In this document: one piece after another, positions 12,977-26,987 of the stretch | Position numbering within the stretch: position 1 is the stretch's first letter | Layout: each line of letters starts with the position of its first letter | Source of the DNA: Todiramphus chloris collaris | Lineage: Eukaryota > Chordata > Aves > Coraciiformes > Alcedinidae | Direction: 5' to 3' | Assembly (NCBI GenBank): GCA_025345505.1 | Contig: JANVCC010000076.1 | Location: 13,346,057 to 13,410,056 of the forward strand | DNA: 64,000 bases | Notes under the pieces: generated by a model | The model's database searches: none | Told to the model about the DNA's origin: nothing | What the model saw: only the letters and a program-made list of their open reading frames with translations | Made by a program: the position numbers and the translations under genes

Positions 12977-15900
12977 GAGAATGTCTCCTGAGAAAAGGAG
13001 AAGGTTCCTGGAAATAAAAGTACACTCTCAAAACATATGTCACTTTTAAAAAGTAATTACTGTGAGTAGTTTGTGTGATAGTCTAGTCATGCTTTACTTC
13101 ATTTGCTTTCCAGAAACTCCATAGTCTGTAAAAGGACTGGAAATTCCTATATTGAATACTATAATGGAATTTACTATGCCAGCAGAATTAAGCTCGTGTC
13201 AACATTTCCCTTATAAAATCTTGTTTTTAAGAGTTTTTAACTTGTCTCTATAAATACTTCATGCCCCACTATTTCTGAATAAGTCAAAATATTACTCTCC
13301 CACAGCATAACATTGTTGCAGTGATATTACTGATTTTAAATTAACGAAGATCTTGATTAATAAAGATGAAACAGAGAAAATGACCTTATGGCTTTTTCAC
13401 TAAACTGTTTATTTTCTTAACAGGGCATTTTAATTTTAAGGCTTATAACACTGGTTTGGGTTTTTTTGTTTGTTTACTTTGTTTCCTGTTATAACATAAT
13501 GCACCACTACTCAGATTCTTTCTGTGGATAAGAATAGGTTGGATTTTTATTGTTTATTGTTGTGGATTTCTTTCTGCAAATCCACGTCTGTTACAAAATT
13601 ACATTTTATACCCAATTTTAAAAATAACGCTCTACAGATATTGTGGGAGATGAAAAAGGAAACAGTTCTCATACAGCTGCAGAAGCAGATTAAATGGCAT
13701 AAACACTCTGAGAGCCAATGTACCAGCCTTCCTTGGTTCTGCCTTAATGTGCCTTCTATTCACTGTGACAACAGCAAACCTGAAGTTGCACCAGAACAAA
13801 GAAGTGTTCAAAGCTTTTGAGTTAATACTTTCTGGATGCATGGATTTACTTCAGAAATCCTAACTTTGAAAGGAGAGAAGAAACCAGGTGCTGTAAGACC
13901 TATAAAGCCTGTTGTAATTAGACTGAGGGTAGGGAGCAGCTTTCCTTATTGTCACTGCGTATAAGTGTAAAATGTGCAGCACTGAAGGTTTTTATCTTTC
14001 AGACATTACTTTCCATGTAATTTACCACTCATTCTTTTGTTAATATTGATATGCTTTTTGTTTTCATGAAACTACCAACATGGTAGGAATAACGGCATAG
14101 CAAATGAATAAAAATATGTATACGATACACAAGAATATATGGTAAAAAGACAAGAGCTAATTTCATATAAAAGACACACATGAAACCAGGGATGTTTTTA
14201 CCTTAAATGAACAATGTTAAGCCTATGAATGCACAAATAAGGAAATAAACATAAGGAGAAGTATCCATTTAAATTTTGAAACATCAGTACTAGACCCCAG
14301 AGATTTTCAATAACCTTGTACCAATCCGGAGCCACACTGTTAATTTCATGTTATATTTACTCAGTGTACATCTAGGCCTTTTTAAAATGACACTGATTTA
14401 GATTATCAGTGTCAAATTTTATATTCTTACTGATAAGATTTTAGATTTGTACTGCCAAAAGAAGTGTAAGTTTTGATTCCTTGCAATATGAGGAGTGAGG
14501 AAGAAGAAAAAGAAATTCAGGAAAGCATTTGAATAGTATGTTTTAGGTTAGAAAGAAGCATTTATCATGTCTATAAAAACTAAGAAGTCTAAAAATATGC
14601 AATTAAAACCAGAAATAAATTCCATTAGTAAATTCATCCCAAAATTAAAATGGCTGTCACTGAACATAGATTTCTAATATATCAAATAAATACATGGCAA
14701 AGTGGGAGAAAGATGTCTGGCCTGGCTTCTTTCAGGATTATGAGCAACAAGCAGATGGTAAAAACAACTTGTTTAAGTCCCATTAACATTCACACATCCA
14801 AAAAATCTGTAGACAGAAAAATGTTTTCCTTATTATCCTTCTATCTATAGGTGGCAAAAAACAACTGCAAGGAAGGCACAACTAGAAGAACAATTATTCC
14901 TCAAGTCCTGGCTTTCCAGGTAATTCATGCCCTAAACCCAATCTTTGGTGGACTATATTGTCTCTAAAGCAGGGGAGACAGAGACAAAACCACAAATTGT
15001 GGAATCCATTGTAGTCTTTAAATGGCACAACACTAGTCCTGATGATTTAGGAAGGAAGTTGCACTAATGAAGATGTGTTAAAAATACCGAACTAAAACAA
15101 CAAAGTATTACACTTCTGGTTTAATGCACATCTGGGTTACTGTGGAAAGCAGAAATTTCAACATTATGAATGCTACATGCATCATCCTAGCACTTGGTGG
15201 AATAATTACCTGGGTGCACTGCAGTTCTCTCCTTACATGGCAATGCAGTTACATGCCAAAATATTCTGCAATTCCATTTCTTTTTCATTCTGTATACCAT
15301 TGGGTTCATCTATATGGTATAATTCCAGACTGTCTCATAACAAATAAAGTTGTATTTAAAATTAGCTTTTGCATTCCATATTCAGAGTTTAAAGTGCCTT
15401 GTAATAAGAAGGTACCATCACCTACATCCAGCATGATAAATTAAGAAAGGGAGAGTGACTTGCTCAGTGTTACGTCAAGCATCAGTGGTGGTAGCAGGAG
15501 AATAACGCTGATTTCCGGTCCAATAGACTACCAACTTGAAGGAAGGGGAGGAAGAGATGATGTTATTATGTTAAACCTTCTTATAATAGCACAGAATCTG
15601 TAGTTCAGAATTGCAGCCTCAATTTCTGTTTCCTTGTACTGCATGACATAGTGTTCTGGTCTGAAAAAAAAGGAGAAACTTTCCCATGTAAACTGAAAGG
15701 GAAATTCATTACTATGTAATCTATTTATCTGATGGTTCATTAAACATGCTTCTAGAATAGTACAAGATACAAAATATGCCCACATTTTAGATTAGAATAT
15801 GCCTCTATCATCAAAGCAAATTCAATTTTAAAATCACTTGCAGCTCATAAGAATCTAATTGCAACCTTGTCAGAGAGTACATTAAGCAAAGATTGGTATT

Positions 15901-18900
15901 AATTTGGACAATTCTTCCTTTTTCTTGCTAGCAAGAAAATATTACCATTAAAACGAGTTCTTTGTAACAAATATTCATACTGGTAGTTTTCCATCTTTTG
16001 TGCATATAAATGCATTAAGGAGCTATACAGGTGTAGCACAATGCAAACTGTGATCTGCTGTATATAATCTGTATGTTCAGGTATTTACATGCATTCCTGC
16101 TTCAAAAGTGCACTCCTGCTCTAAATACTTTGCAGACACATCCCTAAAAGACCATGTGGGAAACTGATCAACTGACAGGCTATCTGATGGGACCCCACCC
16201 ACTTCTTAAAAATAGAAGAAAATAAGATGATCTGAATATCTGTACATTAGGGAAAATGTCAATATATAGGGACAGCAAAAACATTAAAAGCAGAGATAAG
16301 GGGTCTCCAGCCCAGCTCTCCCACTGAAAAGCTTTGCTTCACTTTGCTTCAGTGGTGTTATGCACCAGAGGTGAAGATGTGCATGGGTCAGCTATAGTCC
16401 CTTCCTTCAGTGGTTGTCCAGTGTGCCTTTGTGCCTACCCAGAAGCAAAGAGGATCTGTTTCTGTTTTTACTGGGCGAATGAATCGATATTCATATGGCT
16501 AATACAACTAAAATAACAGTCAGCATACTTGGAAATGGTCTGAAGTTCTGGTTTAGTGTCTCCTAAAAGGACAAAGGTATTAGGCAAAAAAGAACGCATG
16601 TGTCAAAAAGTTTTCAAACTGTAGGTAAAATGTGGAATATTCCACAATAAATAATTAAATAAAGAAAGAAAAGAAAATAATTTTAAAGATCCTTTGCAGA
16701 ATGAATGCATCATATTATTTTTCCTGTTCTTCCCACATGTAGCAATTTATTTCACCCATGAAAAATTCAGGAAAATGTACTTCACAGTATGTACCTCTGG
16801 TAAACAAGTTTGCTGGAGCTCACATAAAAAGAAAAAGGTTAAACCGTACAAAATTAAACATAATACCTCCGATTACTGAAAATACTACACCCACAGTAAA
16901 AATTGAAATCAAGCACAAAGGCTAAGGGAACACCAAGGAATTTAACCCAGAAAACTTTCAGTTAGCTATTCTTGATTGCACAGTGGGAGAAAATTGCTAG
17001 GAGATGTACACAACATAGGGATTTCTTTTTAATTAATTTCTCAATTGTTAGACTTGAGTCTCAAAGTACTCATGTGACATAAACAGCAACTGTAGTAGCT
17101 CATCTATCTGCAGAGGCTTAGGATTTACTGAATTAAAAATAATAAGAGTCTGGAGTTGAAGAAGACATACTACAAGAATTAGGAAATAGCCAATATATTC
17201 AAACATTTATTTGCTTTCTTTAAAGCTACATATTAGCTACAAACTTTGCCATTCAACTCCAAAAGCGGTTGCCTTCCTGGCATATGTCTGAACATTTCCC
17301 TCCCATAAGAAGCACACTATGTCTTAGTTCCATCAAAGCCCTGCTTTGTTTCACTGTCTCAAGAGTTCATTCCCTCCATACCCAGGCCTGAAATTGCCAA
17401 CAGTGGGTAGTGGCTGACAGGCACTCTCTGCTTTGCCCACTCTTCCTCCTGCAGTCCCTTTACACTGCCTTTGAAAACAATCAGGTTTTGGTGAGTAAAT
17501 TGCCAATGGACAAATCAACATCCATCAAGTGAGGAGCTATCACTGAAGTGAAATGAAATGCACTAGCTCGAGCCATCATTACAACTGAGGCATACCTTTA
17601 GTAACTACTGCTCAGACCAATGATGTACTCTTTTTGATGTCAGGATGTAAAACATACAATGAAAAGAAGAAAAAGGTCATGAAAATATTCTGACAAAACC
17701 TTCTGCTTCCTTTATGACTTTACAATATAATGATGGAGAGAGAGAAGTGTGGGAGATGTTTCCTTCTACAGCCTGAGAGAAGTTACATTTCACAACATAT
17801 CCAAGAAATTATGACACATGGCAGCACATTTGGCATGCAGGTGTGAAGGAATGGCAGATCTCTGCCATTCAGCAGATCATCTGCCAAGATCCTCACTGTC
17901 CCTGAGGGCATATCCTTGAAAAGGCAGTCACAAATGCCTTAGTGTCCTTTGTCAAGGTAGCCATTAACAAGCAGGTCTCTGACGATATTTTTCAGCATCT
18001 TCACTGCCAAGGCAGACTCAGAGCAGTTTAAAAGTCAACTCATCTGCCTGCAATTGAGAGTCACACCCTAGCCCTTCAGAGCTCCTAAGGCAGTGAACAG
18101 TTCCCAAACATGACTATTTTCCTCTGTAAACACCGTGCTTCACCTTGTGCTTAGTTTCTTCAGTCTTCCCACACCAGGGTCCTTTTTTAAATATATGTTC
18201 CTGTTCTTATTTTCCTTTTGCTCAAAGAGGATATTTTCAAAGACAATAATAGAGAAAAACTGTACAGCCCAGTGGCTCCCAAGAGGTGCTAAGTGCTTAC
18301 CTTAAATTTGTGTCTGTAAAAAAAGTTCCTCTAACTCTTTCATTTTCCATCTGTAGAGATTCTGAGCTTTTTTATTTGTACTAACTGCTCTTCTCTGCTT
18401 ACTAATTTTATTGAGTACCTACACTGACACTGATCTGAAACATCCAGAAAGACTGAGTGTTTCTACTTTCTGGGGCCCATTAGCACAGCTTGAAGACAGG
18501 GAGAAAATGTATAGTCTCAGCAGTCTATAGTCACTGCTTGTATTGCAGAAGGACATGTATGAAAAGAATGTATGAAAGCAAATAAAGGTAAATATTAGAT
18601 TATAGGATCCTTATTTTAATTGTCTTACATTTTCCTATGAGAGAAAAGGAAATTTAAGTTTTAAATAATCCTAGCTGAGGAATGGGAGTCTGCTTTCTGC
18701 CAATTGGGAATGATTTCTCTAGCTATTTTCCTGAAACTTGAAAATAAATCTGTGTCTGGCCTCTTCTCTTGCATTTAAATAAGAGTGTTTTCATGACCTC
18801 ACTGCTTAAAACTGTCCCACAGGTCACAGAGAAGAAATTTTTCACTGCAGACATCACAGAGCTATCTTCAAGGACGCTATGAGGGCAGCCAAAGTCTAAA

Positions 18901-20021
18901 ATCTGTTAAGACTGCTTAAAATAGTTGAACACTAAGCTACCATATTTAAGGCAGACACAAAGTGGTCTGACATGATTGAGTTTGGTTAGTATAGCAGTGA
19001 TTTGTTAATGCATGTACTTTATAGCATAAATTATTTATACAGAGGATCTTGTTCACTGCTTTCACACTGGAAAGAATGCTGCCCTTGCTGATTTAAATGC
19101 CACCCTCGAGCATGTGTAAGGGGAACTGCAACACTGCTTAAACAAATACTCTATTTGTTGCTTCGCATTTCCATGGGGCAAATAGTTTTCATAAGTATTG
19201 GGATATTTTTACTAGCTCTTCATTCCTTTTTTTTTTGTCCAGGAAAACACTAGGGTGATATAATCTGCCTTTATATATTGTCTCAAACAGAATAACAAGG
19301 GTAAATTAGTCTTTGAAGAAATGGATCCTTTCCACAGTTGACTCCCAGGGGCACCGATCCCCAGTACTGCATCCTGTGGGTATTTACATACTGGTCTATC
19401 TGTGAGCTGATGGTTATTGTCTTGTGTGGCACTGTTCCTGACATTGCAACCTCTGGACGATAAGCCATAAAATTTCTCTGATGTCATGCCCTATATGACT
19501 AGTAACTCCCAATCTCTATTTGGACTTATTAAGTACCTTTTGTCAAGGCAAAGTACCATTAACAATTTTGAGAGGAAAATGGCTCTGTTCTTATAACCTA
19601 CGTAAAGCAAAACTAAAATGGAGGAGTATTTGGTAAGAGTTCAAAGGCTATCACTTATACAAGAAATTTGATCTTACTTGAAAAATAAAGGTGTGATTTC
19701 ACTCAGGATATTGGCCTAGATATGGGCCTTTTCCTATCATACAACACGATTATTTAACATCCTTATCTTCAGTTTTTAACTTGAAAGTAATGATTAACAA
19801 AGCAAATATGAACCCAGAAGGCTATTCTGGGAGAGACCCTACTAAAAAGTATTTCTTTTCTATCAGATCATAAACATTACAAGGCACTTTGATGGCTAGG
19901 TATATCCTTTATGGTGTAAGAAAATACTTGACTCTGTGCTTAGTAATTCTTAGTTCTATGATGATTTGAGTATCTCAGTGTTGAGATATAGATTTAATGT
20001 TGGCGAAAATTGTGTGTGTGC
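12977..20021. other. Intergenic DNA, nothing recognised apart from one hairpin
   Basis: About 7 kb of AT-rich sequence without a supportable gene or interspersed repeat. A near-perfect inverted repeat at 14384-14421 is listed separately. Confidence 0.5.
14384..14421. repeat. Short inverted repeat (hairpin)
   Basis: TGACACTGAT (14388-14397) and ATCAGTGTCA (14405-14414) are perfect complements around a 7-base spacer. The flanks AAAA and TTTT extend the pairing with a small bulge. No function is assigned. Confidence 0.7.
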
Positions 20022-20757
20022 TTCACAGAACGGCTGAGGTTGGAAGGACTTCTGATTCAGCCCCCCTACTCAAGCTGGGCCATCTACAGCCAGTTGCCCA
20101 AGGCCATGTCAAAACCGCTTTTGAATGTTTACAAGGAGGGAGACTGCACAGTCTCCAGGTGTAGCTTCACCAGTGCTGAGTAGAGAGAAAGCCTCACCTC
20201 CCTTGACCTGCTGGCATCACTCCTCCTAATGCAACCCAGGCCTTCTTTGCCATCCATGCACATTGCTAAGTCATGTTCAACTTGGTGTCCACCAGGTCCC
20301 CCAGGTCCTTTTCTTCAAAGCTGCTTTCCAGCTGGGTGGCCCTCAGCATTTACTGGGCCAAGGGCCAATCACTACTGGGCTCCTCGGATGTAAAACTTTG
20401 CACTCACATTTGTTGAACTTTATGAGGTTCCTGTCAGCCCATTTCTCCAGATTCTCAAGATTCCTCTGGATAGCAGTACAATCCTATGTTTTATCAGTCA
20501 CTCCTTCCAGTTTTGTGTCATCTGAAAACTTGCTGAGGGTATACTCACTCTGTCCCAGTGTCCAGATCATTAATGAAGATGCTGAACAGGATCAGACCCA
20601 CTATTGACCCTGGGGGTACACCGCTAATTACTGACCAACCGGAGTTTGTCCAACTGACCACCACCCTCTGGGCCTAAGGATTCACCCAGTTTTCAATCCA
20701 CCTCACTGCCTGCTCATCCAGCCCACACCTCATCAGCTTCTCTAAAGTAGCTGTCTA
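20022..20757 (-). mobile_element. CR1 LINE fragment, 5'-truncated, decayed
   Basis: On the minus strand this contains the reverse transcriptase part of CR1 ORF2 in order. It starts about 20757 (complement of AGCTTCTCTAAAGTAGCTG) and passes the GTACACCGCTAATTACTGACC and AAACTTGCTGAGGGT segments that surround the FADD box. It ends at about 20022-20050 with the degraded tail TCACAGAACGGCTGAGGTTGG. The C-terminal ORF2 segment between about 20130 and 20160 is largely deleted. The frame is broken, so the element is dead. It lies about 5 kb beyond the predicted PDGFC 3' end and has the same orientation as that gene. Confidence 0.9.
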
Positions 20758-23700
20758 GCTTAGTTTCATGAACTGCATAACATAAATCATTATTTTTACA
20801 AGTAGAAAAAGAGCTATATTACTTCAGCATTAATGTGTCATGCTGCTAAACTACTGGAAACATAAAATTTCTAAGATGACTGAAAGGAATTCCTCTAAGA
20901 CACAGATTTCCATTGTGGTTTAGATCATCATTCATCATTTCATCTCTCTTATTTGAAGAGTTAACAACTCATCTTTGTTTAGACATGGTGATGCATTAAA
21001 GTTTGTCTTTAATACTTTCTGAATTATTGTTACCAATGGGAAAAAAAAATCAACTTCAAAAAATTGCTAAAATTGTAATTTACCTGAAACTGATGAGAGT
21101 ACGTCAAATGTATGAGAAAAGATTGTCCAACCTGATCACTGCCTTAGAGGTAATGAAATGTACAGAAGGAAAGTATACATAGCACATTAATAATGCTTTG
21201 TAAAAGAGCAATTAGTAGCTTATTTTTTATCCTTCCAGTAAGTAAATAGTCTGTGTGATAGGACTGCTTTTAGTGAACACCTCATAGTGCATGCAAGAAG
21301 TGTGTTGCTTTTCCTGTGTAAATCATTTGTACTTCATTATCCCACTGTCTTTTTGATAGTGCAACAGCTAATCTGCCCCTTTTGAACACAGTAAGCTCAG
21401 GTGGGGCAAAGGAAACCAAGTTTATGGCACATACGATAACCAGCTCTATGTTAGGCAGGGCCTGTGCTGAATTTCAACTCTCTCTGATCACATCATACAG
21501 AAGACATACTCATTTATTTAAAGGGGTTGTGTTTTACAGCTGCTGCTGTGGATGTTATGACCTCTGATTCAAACTCTGGCTAAAGCAGTCTCAATCTACT
21601 GATTTATGGTATTTGGAAAGTGTCATGTACTTGTACACGTTCACAGACCATCGCCATGAATAAAGACAGGAACGCTGAACTAGATGAGCATCTTGTCTAA
21701 AGCAACACAGACCTTTTGCTTAATTTTTTATTTACAGACTCTTAATTCTCCCTAATTGATAAATAGTTTTCTGAGTGGAAACCATCCTGTGGCCAAGGAC
21801 CACATTCACATCTCTCAGAAACACATACAGACTGCTCCCCAGAGAGCCAGATGCCATTAAACAGTCAAGAAAGGATGCCTTCTCATCCTACCCTCACAAC
21901 CAAGAGGTGACTTTTTCTGCCTGTATCAGAAATCTGTGCTTAAGCTCTGAGATTTAACTACACAACATAATATAGAATGTGACTGATTTTATGGTTTACT
22001 GAATGAATTAGAGTTCTAGTTGCTTTCTTACAGCTCAGTCATTGTCTTTCAACACTTCAACATGAGACACAAAAATAAATAAGTGGGTCACAGGTATACA
22101 GACATATTTTTGAGGCATTGCAATTGGGGCATATCCTTTCTGGAGAACAGTGATGGAATTTTGTTCATCTGAATTTCATACAACCTTCAGCAACATCAAG
22201 CCTGCTATAACTTCACAATTATGTGAAGCCCCCCAAAAAGCCAATTTCTGCCTAGCACCTCCTCTCTGTAAGTTAGAATCACAGAATAGTAATTCTAGAA
22301 TACCAAAAATCTGCCTAGCCACACAAGCACAAAGATGGCTACATGGTAGACAGGTTACCTACTTTTCCTAGCTGAAGAGTATATTAGTCACAACAAAAGA
22401 GATGTCACCCTGAAGGCAGAAAGAACTTGGGGGAGTGGAGTGTCCAGGCTTTTAACACTTAGGATTATGTTTATTTTACTGTTTTTGAGGAAAATTACTC
22501 AATTTATGACAAAAAGGATACAGAACAAGCAGTCTCTCTTCTGAAATTGTGGAAAACTTCGAAAAGAGTGAAATCAAAGCTGTAAAATTTTCTTCTCATC
22601 AGTTTCTAAATGAAGCCTTTGAAACAAAGAGGTGCAATTAATTTTGCTATCTTTTAATTCACAAAGCTGATATAGTTGTATAGATCACTGTGTGATGCTG
22701 TTCTTCAAAAAAAGAAAGCTAAACATCGTGGCCTTCACTGTTCTTCTCTCCTAAATAAGTTTCCTGTGGGTGCTGTCTGAGATCCAAAGGCACACCCCAC
22801 AGAAATGACTGAAGGAGCACAAAATAAGACAGACAAACAAATGGATTCTGTATGGTGAAAGAAAAGCAAGTTTACTATGAGAGATGTGGTTTGTCACTCA
22901 CTCTGAACAGCAGAAACACTAGAACCAAGTTGGCTTAGACCTGTCTTCGGCACTGCAGAATCTGAGGAAGGCAGCAAGGTCTTGAGTCAGTCTGGCACTT
23001 CTGTCTTCATCAGGCAAAATAAAAGCTTGCCAAATTGGCTATATGGAAAACCATTCCAGGCTGCAGAACTTCTTGAGACTCTTCTTTGAGAAAGAGATGT
23101 TTTGTTCAAAAACCAGGCCTGTAAATGAAGTATTCCGATTGATTAATCTCATGCATCTAACAAAGCTGCCTCAACTTGGGGGGCCAGACTTTGCTTCTAG
23201 ACTTGATGAAGACAGACAAGCTCAATGAAGACCATCAGAGAGCATGATGTAGGAATCACAGCATCAGAGTAGGAACCTAGCTTATGTGCTCTGAATCACA
23301 CTTTCAAAAAAGTAGTCATCTTTCTCCCATGACTGAGCTGTAAACTTATTTTTCTTTCAACAGCCTAGGAGAGTTTCAGTGAGGCAACTGGTAAACTGTC
23401 TTCTCTGAAAAGAGTTGTCCAAATTACAGTGAAAAGAGTAGCCATATTTTTACTCTGTGGTTTTGGCAAACAAACAAAATCCATTGACCCTGGATTTAAA
23501 AGGTGCGTGAAAGGACTTTGAAAAGCAAGTTGTTTGATAAAGCATCCCATGTAATAAACAATATGAAGAGCAAACTTACTCAAACTCATTTAAACTTCAT
23601 ATCAATATGATAAACAGTGCCAGAAAAGTAAGTTGGTCTACTTAGTTTCAGAGATAGGTTTGAGGAAGAATCTTGCAGTCATGATTATTTTAGCATCTCT

Positions 23701-25864
23701 GCTTGGGGTTTTATGCAATAGCTTTTAACAGTAGCACTACTACTATATCTTCAGAAATGAAACAGAAAGTAAATGGTTCCAGTTTTTATTTCTGGAGTTT
23801 GGTTCAAAATGAGACTATTTAATCAGCTATCTAAACTGCAAATTTATAAGTTTCAACACAGTCCTCCGTTAGAAAGGAAATTGTGCAACAGCTTACATCA
23901 GCAGATGCAGTAGCTAAGTAAGGTAGCCTTTGTGCTTCTTTCTTCTCCACACGCTCTGTTGTATCATCCACTTTTTTTTTTTCCTTTTCTACTGAAAAGT
24001 TGCTGTGAGACAAAGAGCAAGGCAACTTAAAATATTCTAAGAGACAACTAGTCTGCAGTTAACGCCCTTGGTGACTAAGAGTTTTGGTGCTGCTCCACAG
24101 GCTGGCCACAGCTGACAGGAGAGTTCCAGGAATGTGAATATCTACAGAAGCAATAAAAACAAGACTTACCATCAGTCAGCAGCTCCCCACCTATTCCTCT
24201 GGGGGGGGGAATAATTACTTTTATCTGAAGCCATTTATTGGAAATATGATAAAACCTACAAAATGCAGCCTGCACTACTTGGATTTTGTCTGTTTACAGA
24301 AGCTACTTTATTCCACTCAAACTGCTTCCATTGCTTATGTCCATTGGAAGCAGTCTTTTCCCTCTTTGTTCCCAAACACTGATGCTTACATCAATGCAGT
24401 TAAGCAACTCATGGCTTAAAATAGCAACAACTTAAAAAATATCTCTACAAAGAAGTAAGATCAACGTTTGCAACTGCTATTCCATATTGAAAATCACAGG
24501 CTTTCTACACACTTTTGTCTATATTTTTCTACATATATGGCACCCTTGGCATTCAGCCATGATGACCTGTAACTGAAAGGTGTTGTTTGCTTGTTAGTAA
24601 TCCATGATTAATATCTTCAGTTAGTTTTTAACACACATTTTGCTTAGAAACAACAGAACATTAATAATAAGGAAATAAAACCCACATAGGAACATTTTGT
24701 GAACGCTATGTGCAACTGTAGGTATAACAAGCCTCAGCTGACCTCAAGGCTGCAAGAATACTCCTCAGAAACACTTGACTGAAAATTTTCATCTTTGGGT
24801 AAGAAAATCTTCAGAGAGAGAAATTAAAACCTCTCAATGGAGGAATTTTAAGCAGATTAGAAAAGGTAGAGTTAGGTGACGTTTTATGTAAGTATAGTGT
24901 GAAATAACCCCTTGATGTACCTGCTGTAATTGACACATTTATTACATGCACTCGTGAAGCTTTATATTAAGTATATTTTTCAAAGTTTAAGACCAAATAC
25001 TGGCAATATTCAAAACATCCCAAATAAACTGAGTTGTGCGTCCCCCTGTTTGATACCTTCATGCCTACCCCAAAATGAATGTTGTGCCCTCTTCCACTAG
25101 CAAGTCTACAGAAAGGGTGGGACCTCCTGCATTTCCTACAGCAGAAAGTTCAGTACCGGAATTACATTTTTCAGTTCTTCTGGTGACATGTGCTAACAGA
25201 GGCTATCTGCTTTTTTTTTTTTTTTTCTGCTTCTTTTTTCCTGCTTCTATCTCAAATTTCTTCTCAAAAGCTCTTTAAATCACACACAAAAAGGATAACA
25301 TTAATGCAAGAAAATCCCCAACATCCCTGCAAAACACTCACTATTATGGTGAAAGACTCAAAATTCAAGTAAACCAGGTTTCTTGTGTGACCATAATTCT
25401 GCTTTCTGATACAGAATTAATATTCAGACTGGATAATTATAAGCCACATTTACACCAGATGTTTTTTTATTCAGTAGGAGGTTGAGGGTGGGGCAAAACA
25501 GACCAGCTAAGACAGAATAAGAAGCCACCTGAGAAATATCCAGAACTGATATCAGAAAGTCATACCAACTTGCAAAACCATCCATTTTTTCATCAGAGCT
25601 CATTTTCACTTGGAAACAATAATAAAAGATGATATTTCAATTTGATGGCTTCACATCCCCATGATTTTGAATGTTGATACAAATAGGACCACATTCCTTC
25701 CCTCCCCATTTTCTTCTTGTGGATTTACAGTAGAGCAGAATTAATAAAGCAAGTGGAATTCTTGGTAACAGAAGACTGGTTTTCATAACTGACTTTTGAA
25801 ATGGTAAGTAGAAAATCACCCTCTTTAACTTTTCTTGCTATTCTATATTGAACAGATACAAATA
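20758..25864. other. Intergenic DNA between a CR1 and the PDGFC 3' end
   Basis: No exon, RNA gene or clear repeat recognised. Low-complexity bits include a T run near 25210-25225 and a G9 run near 24201. Because it lies just past the predicted cleavage site of PDGFC, transcription may run into its right edge. Confidence 0.5.
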
Positions 25865-25882
25865 TGCAACCACACAGAAACA

Positions 25883-25888
25883 TTTATT
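25883..25888 (-). terminator. PDGFC: Candidate distal polyadenylation signal AATAAA
   Basis: AATAAA on the minus strand. A second copy lies 28 bases upstream (25911-25916). Together they are the best candidates for the PDGFC poly(A) site, with cleavage expected about 10-30 bases downstream, near 25855-25875. This is inferred from sequence only. Confidence 0.5.
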
Positions 25889-25910
25889 CTCCCAAAATTA
25901 GCATTTTTAC

Positions 25911-25916
25911 TTTATT
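25911..25916 (-). terminator. PDGFC: Candidate polyadenylation signal AATAAA
   Basis: AATAAA on the minus strand, paired with the copy at 25883-25888. Either could direct cleavage at the end of the PDGFC 3' UTR. Confidence 0.45.
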
Positions 25917-26981
25917 TGGTGATTCATTACAAACTGCAAATCCCATAGTCAAAAAAATAAACTAGGCATAATGTTAAAGCATTTTACAAGCAAAATACTT
26001 TACTGTTTCTTTTTCAATTTGCATAGGGTGGGATAAAGAATTGGTATTGGTTAAAGAATATAATATACAGAAGAACAAAACCATAGTTCATCAAACTGTG
26101 CTGAAGAGCATTATGATCCTGTGAGTGAAGAGTACTTGAACAGCTACAACCATCAATGGAAAACCATACACTTCAGCGTTAATAAGGGTGACTTCCCATG
26201 ACCATGATGCATCATGAAGGCCGCAAGCCACCAGACTTCTTATGTTGCAGATCATCCTACTTTAAAGAAATTAAAAAGTTAAACAAGCCAGAATGCATCT
26301 ATGTATGCTCATTTCTTTTCTACCTGAACAACGTCCAGGAGAGAGGAAATTTTTTTAAGTCGGCTTCTGAAACCACTTATGTCTGTCTCTCATATGGAGC
26401 TAGCAAGCTTAGAGCTTCATGCAAAGTCTCTCCAACTGTGTATATAATCTGGCTTTAAAGTCTCAGAAAACTAAAAAATAGTCGATCTAGGTTGTAATTA
26501 AAAAAAAAAAAAGGAATATTAAATACCTTTGGTAAAAATAGATATATTTAACAAGTTTAGAAAAGTAAATAGTTATATTGTCAAAAGGAGAGTATAAAAA
26601 TGTACACGATACAAAATAACGAACAAACAAACAAAAGATCATCAGCCATAGTATTAAGAAAAAAGGCTCTGTTCTTTTCAAATTTACTTCCTTAGTTCAT
26701 GTTATTGTCCAGTCTTCTTTCTAAAAGGCAGGAGCTTTACTACAGCATACAGCAAAATCCAGTCCTTCCTACCAGAATTAGAGAAATCTATTCAGAACAA
26801 GACAGTCTGTTTTAACCCAAGTTTATACAACAAGAGAACGCTTCGATTTAGAGTACATAGGAGTAGTTGAACACAGAAAGAAAGATTTCAGGTGTTTTCA
26901 ACCAGAGGCCAGATGTACTGGAGCTGTGGATATGAGACAGCCAGCAGGATCAAGTCTCCATGATGTGAGCCTTCTAATTTT

Positions 26982-26987
26982 TTTATT
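26982..26987 (-). terminator. PDGFC: Possible proximal polyadenylation signal AATAAA
   Basis: AATAAA about 305 bases past the PDGFC stop codon. Conserved-looking UTR continues beyond it, so if used at all it would make a short alternative UTR. Confidence 0.25.

Noticed and set aside
15124..15444. 106-codon plus-strand frame
   Set aside because: No recognisable domain, no splice or promoter context, and intergenic AT-rich surroundings.
22276..22300. GAATCACAGAATAG resembling a CR1 3' tail
   Set aside because: Only the short tail-like string matches; the sequence next to it lacks the CR1 3' region.
26487..26681. Minus-strand 64-codon frame rich in Phe and Tyr
   Set aside because: It lies inside the preserved PDGFC 3' UTR block and reads A/T-rich UTR sequence; the conservation there is nucleotide-level, not a protein.
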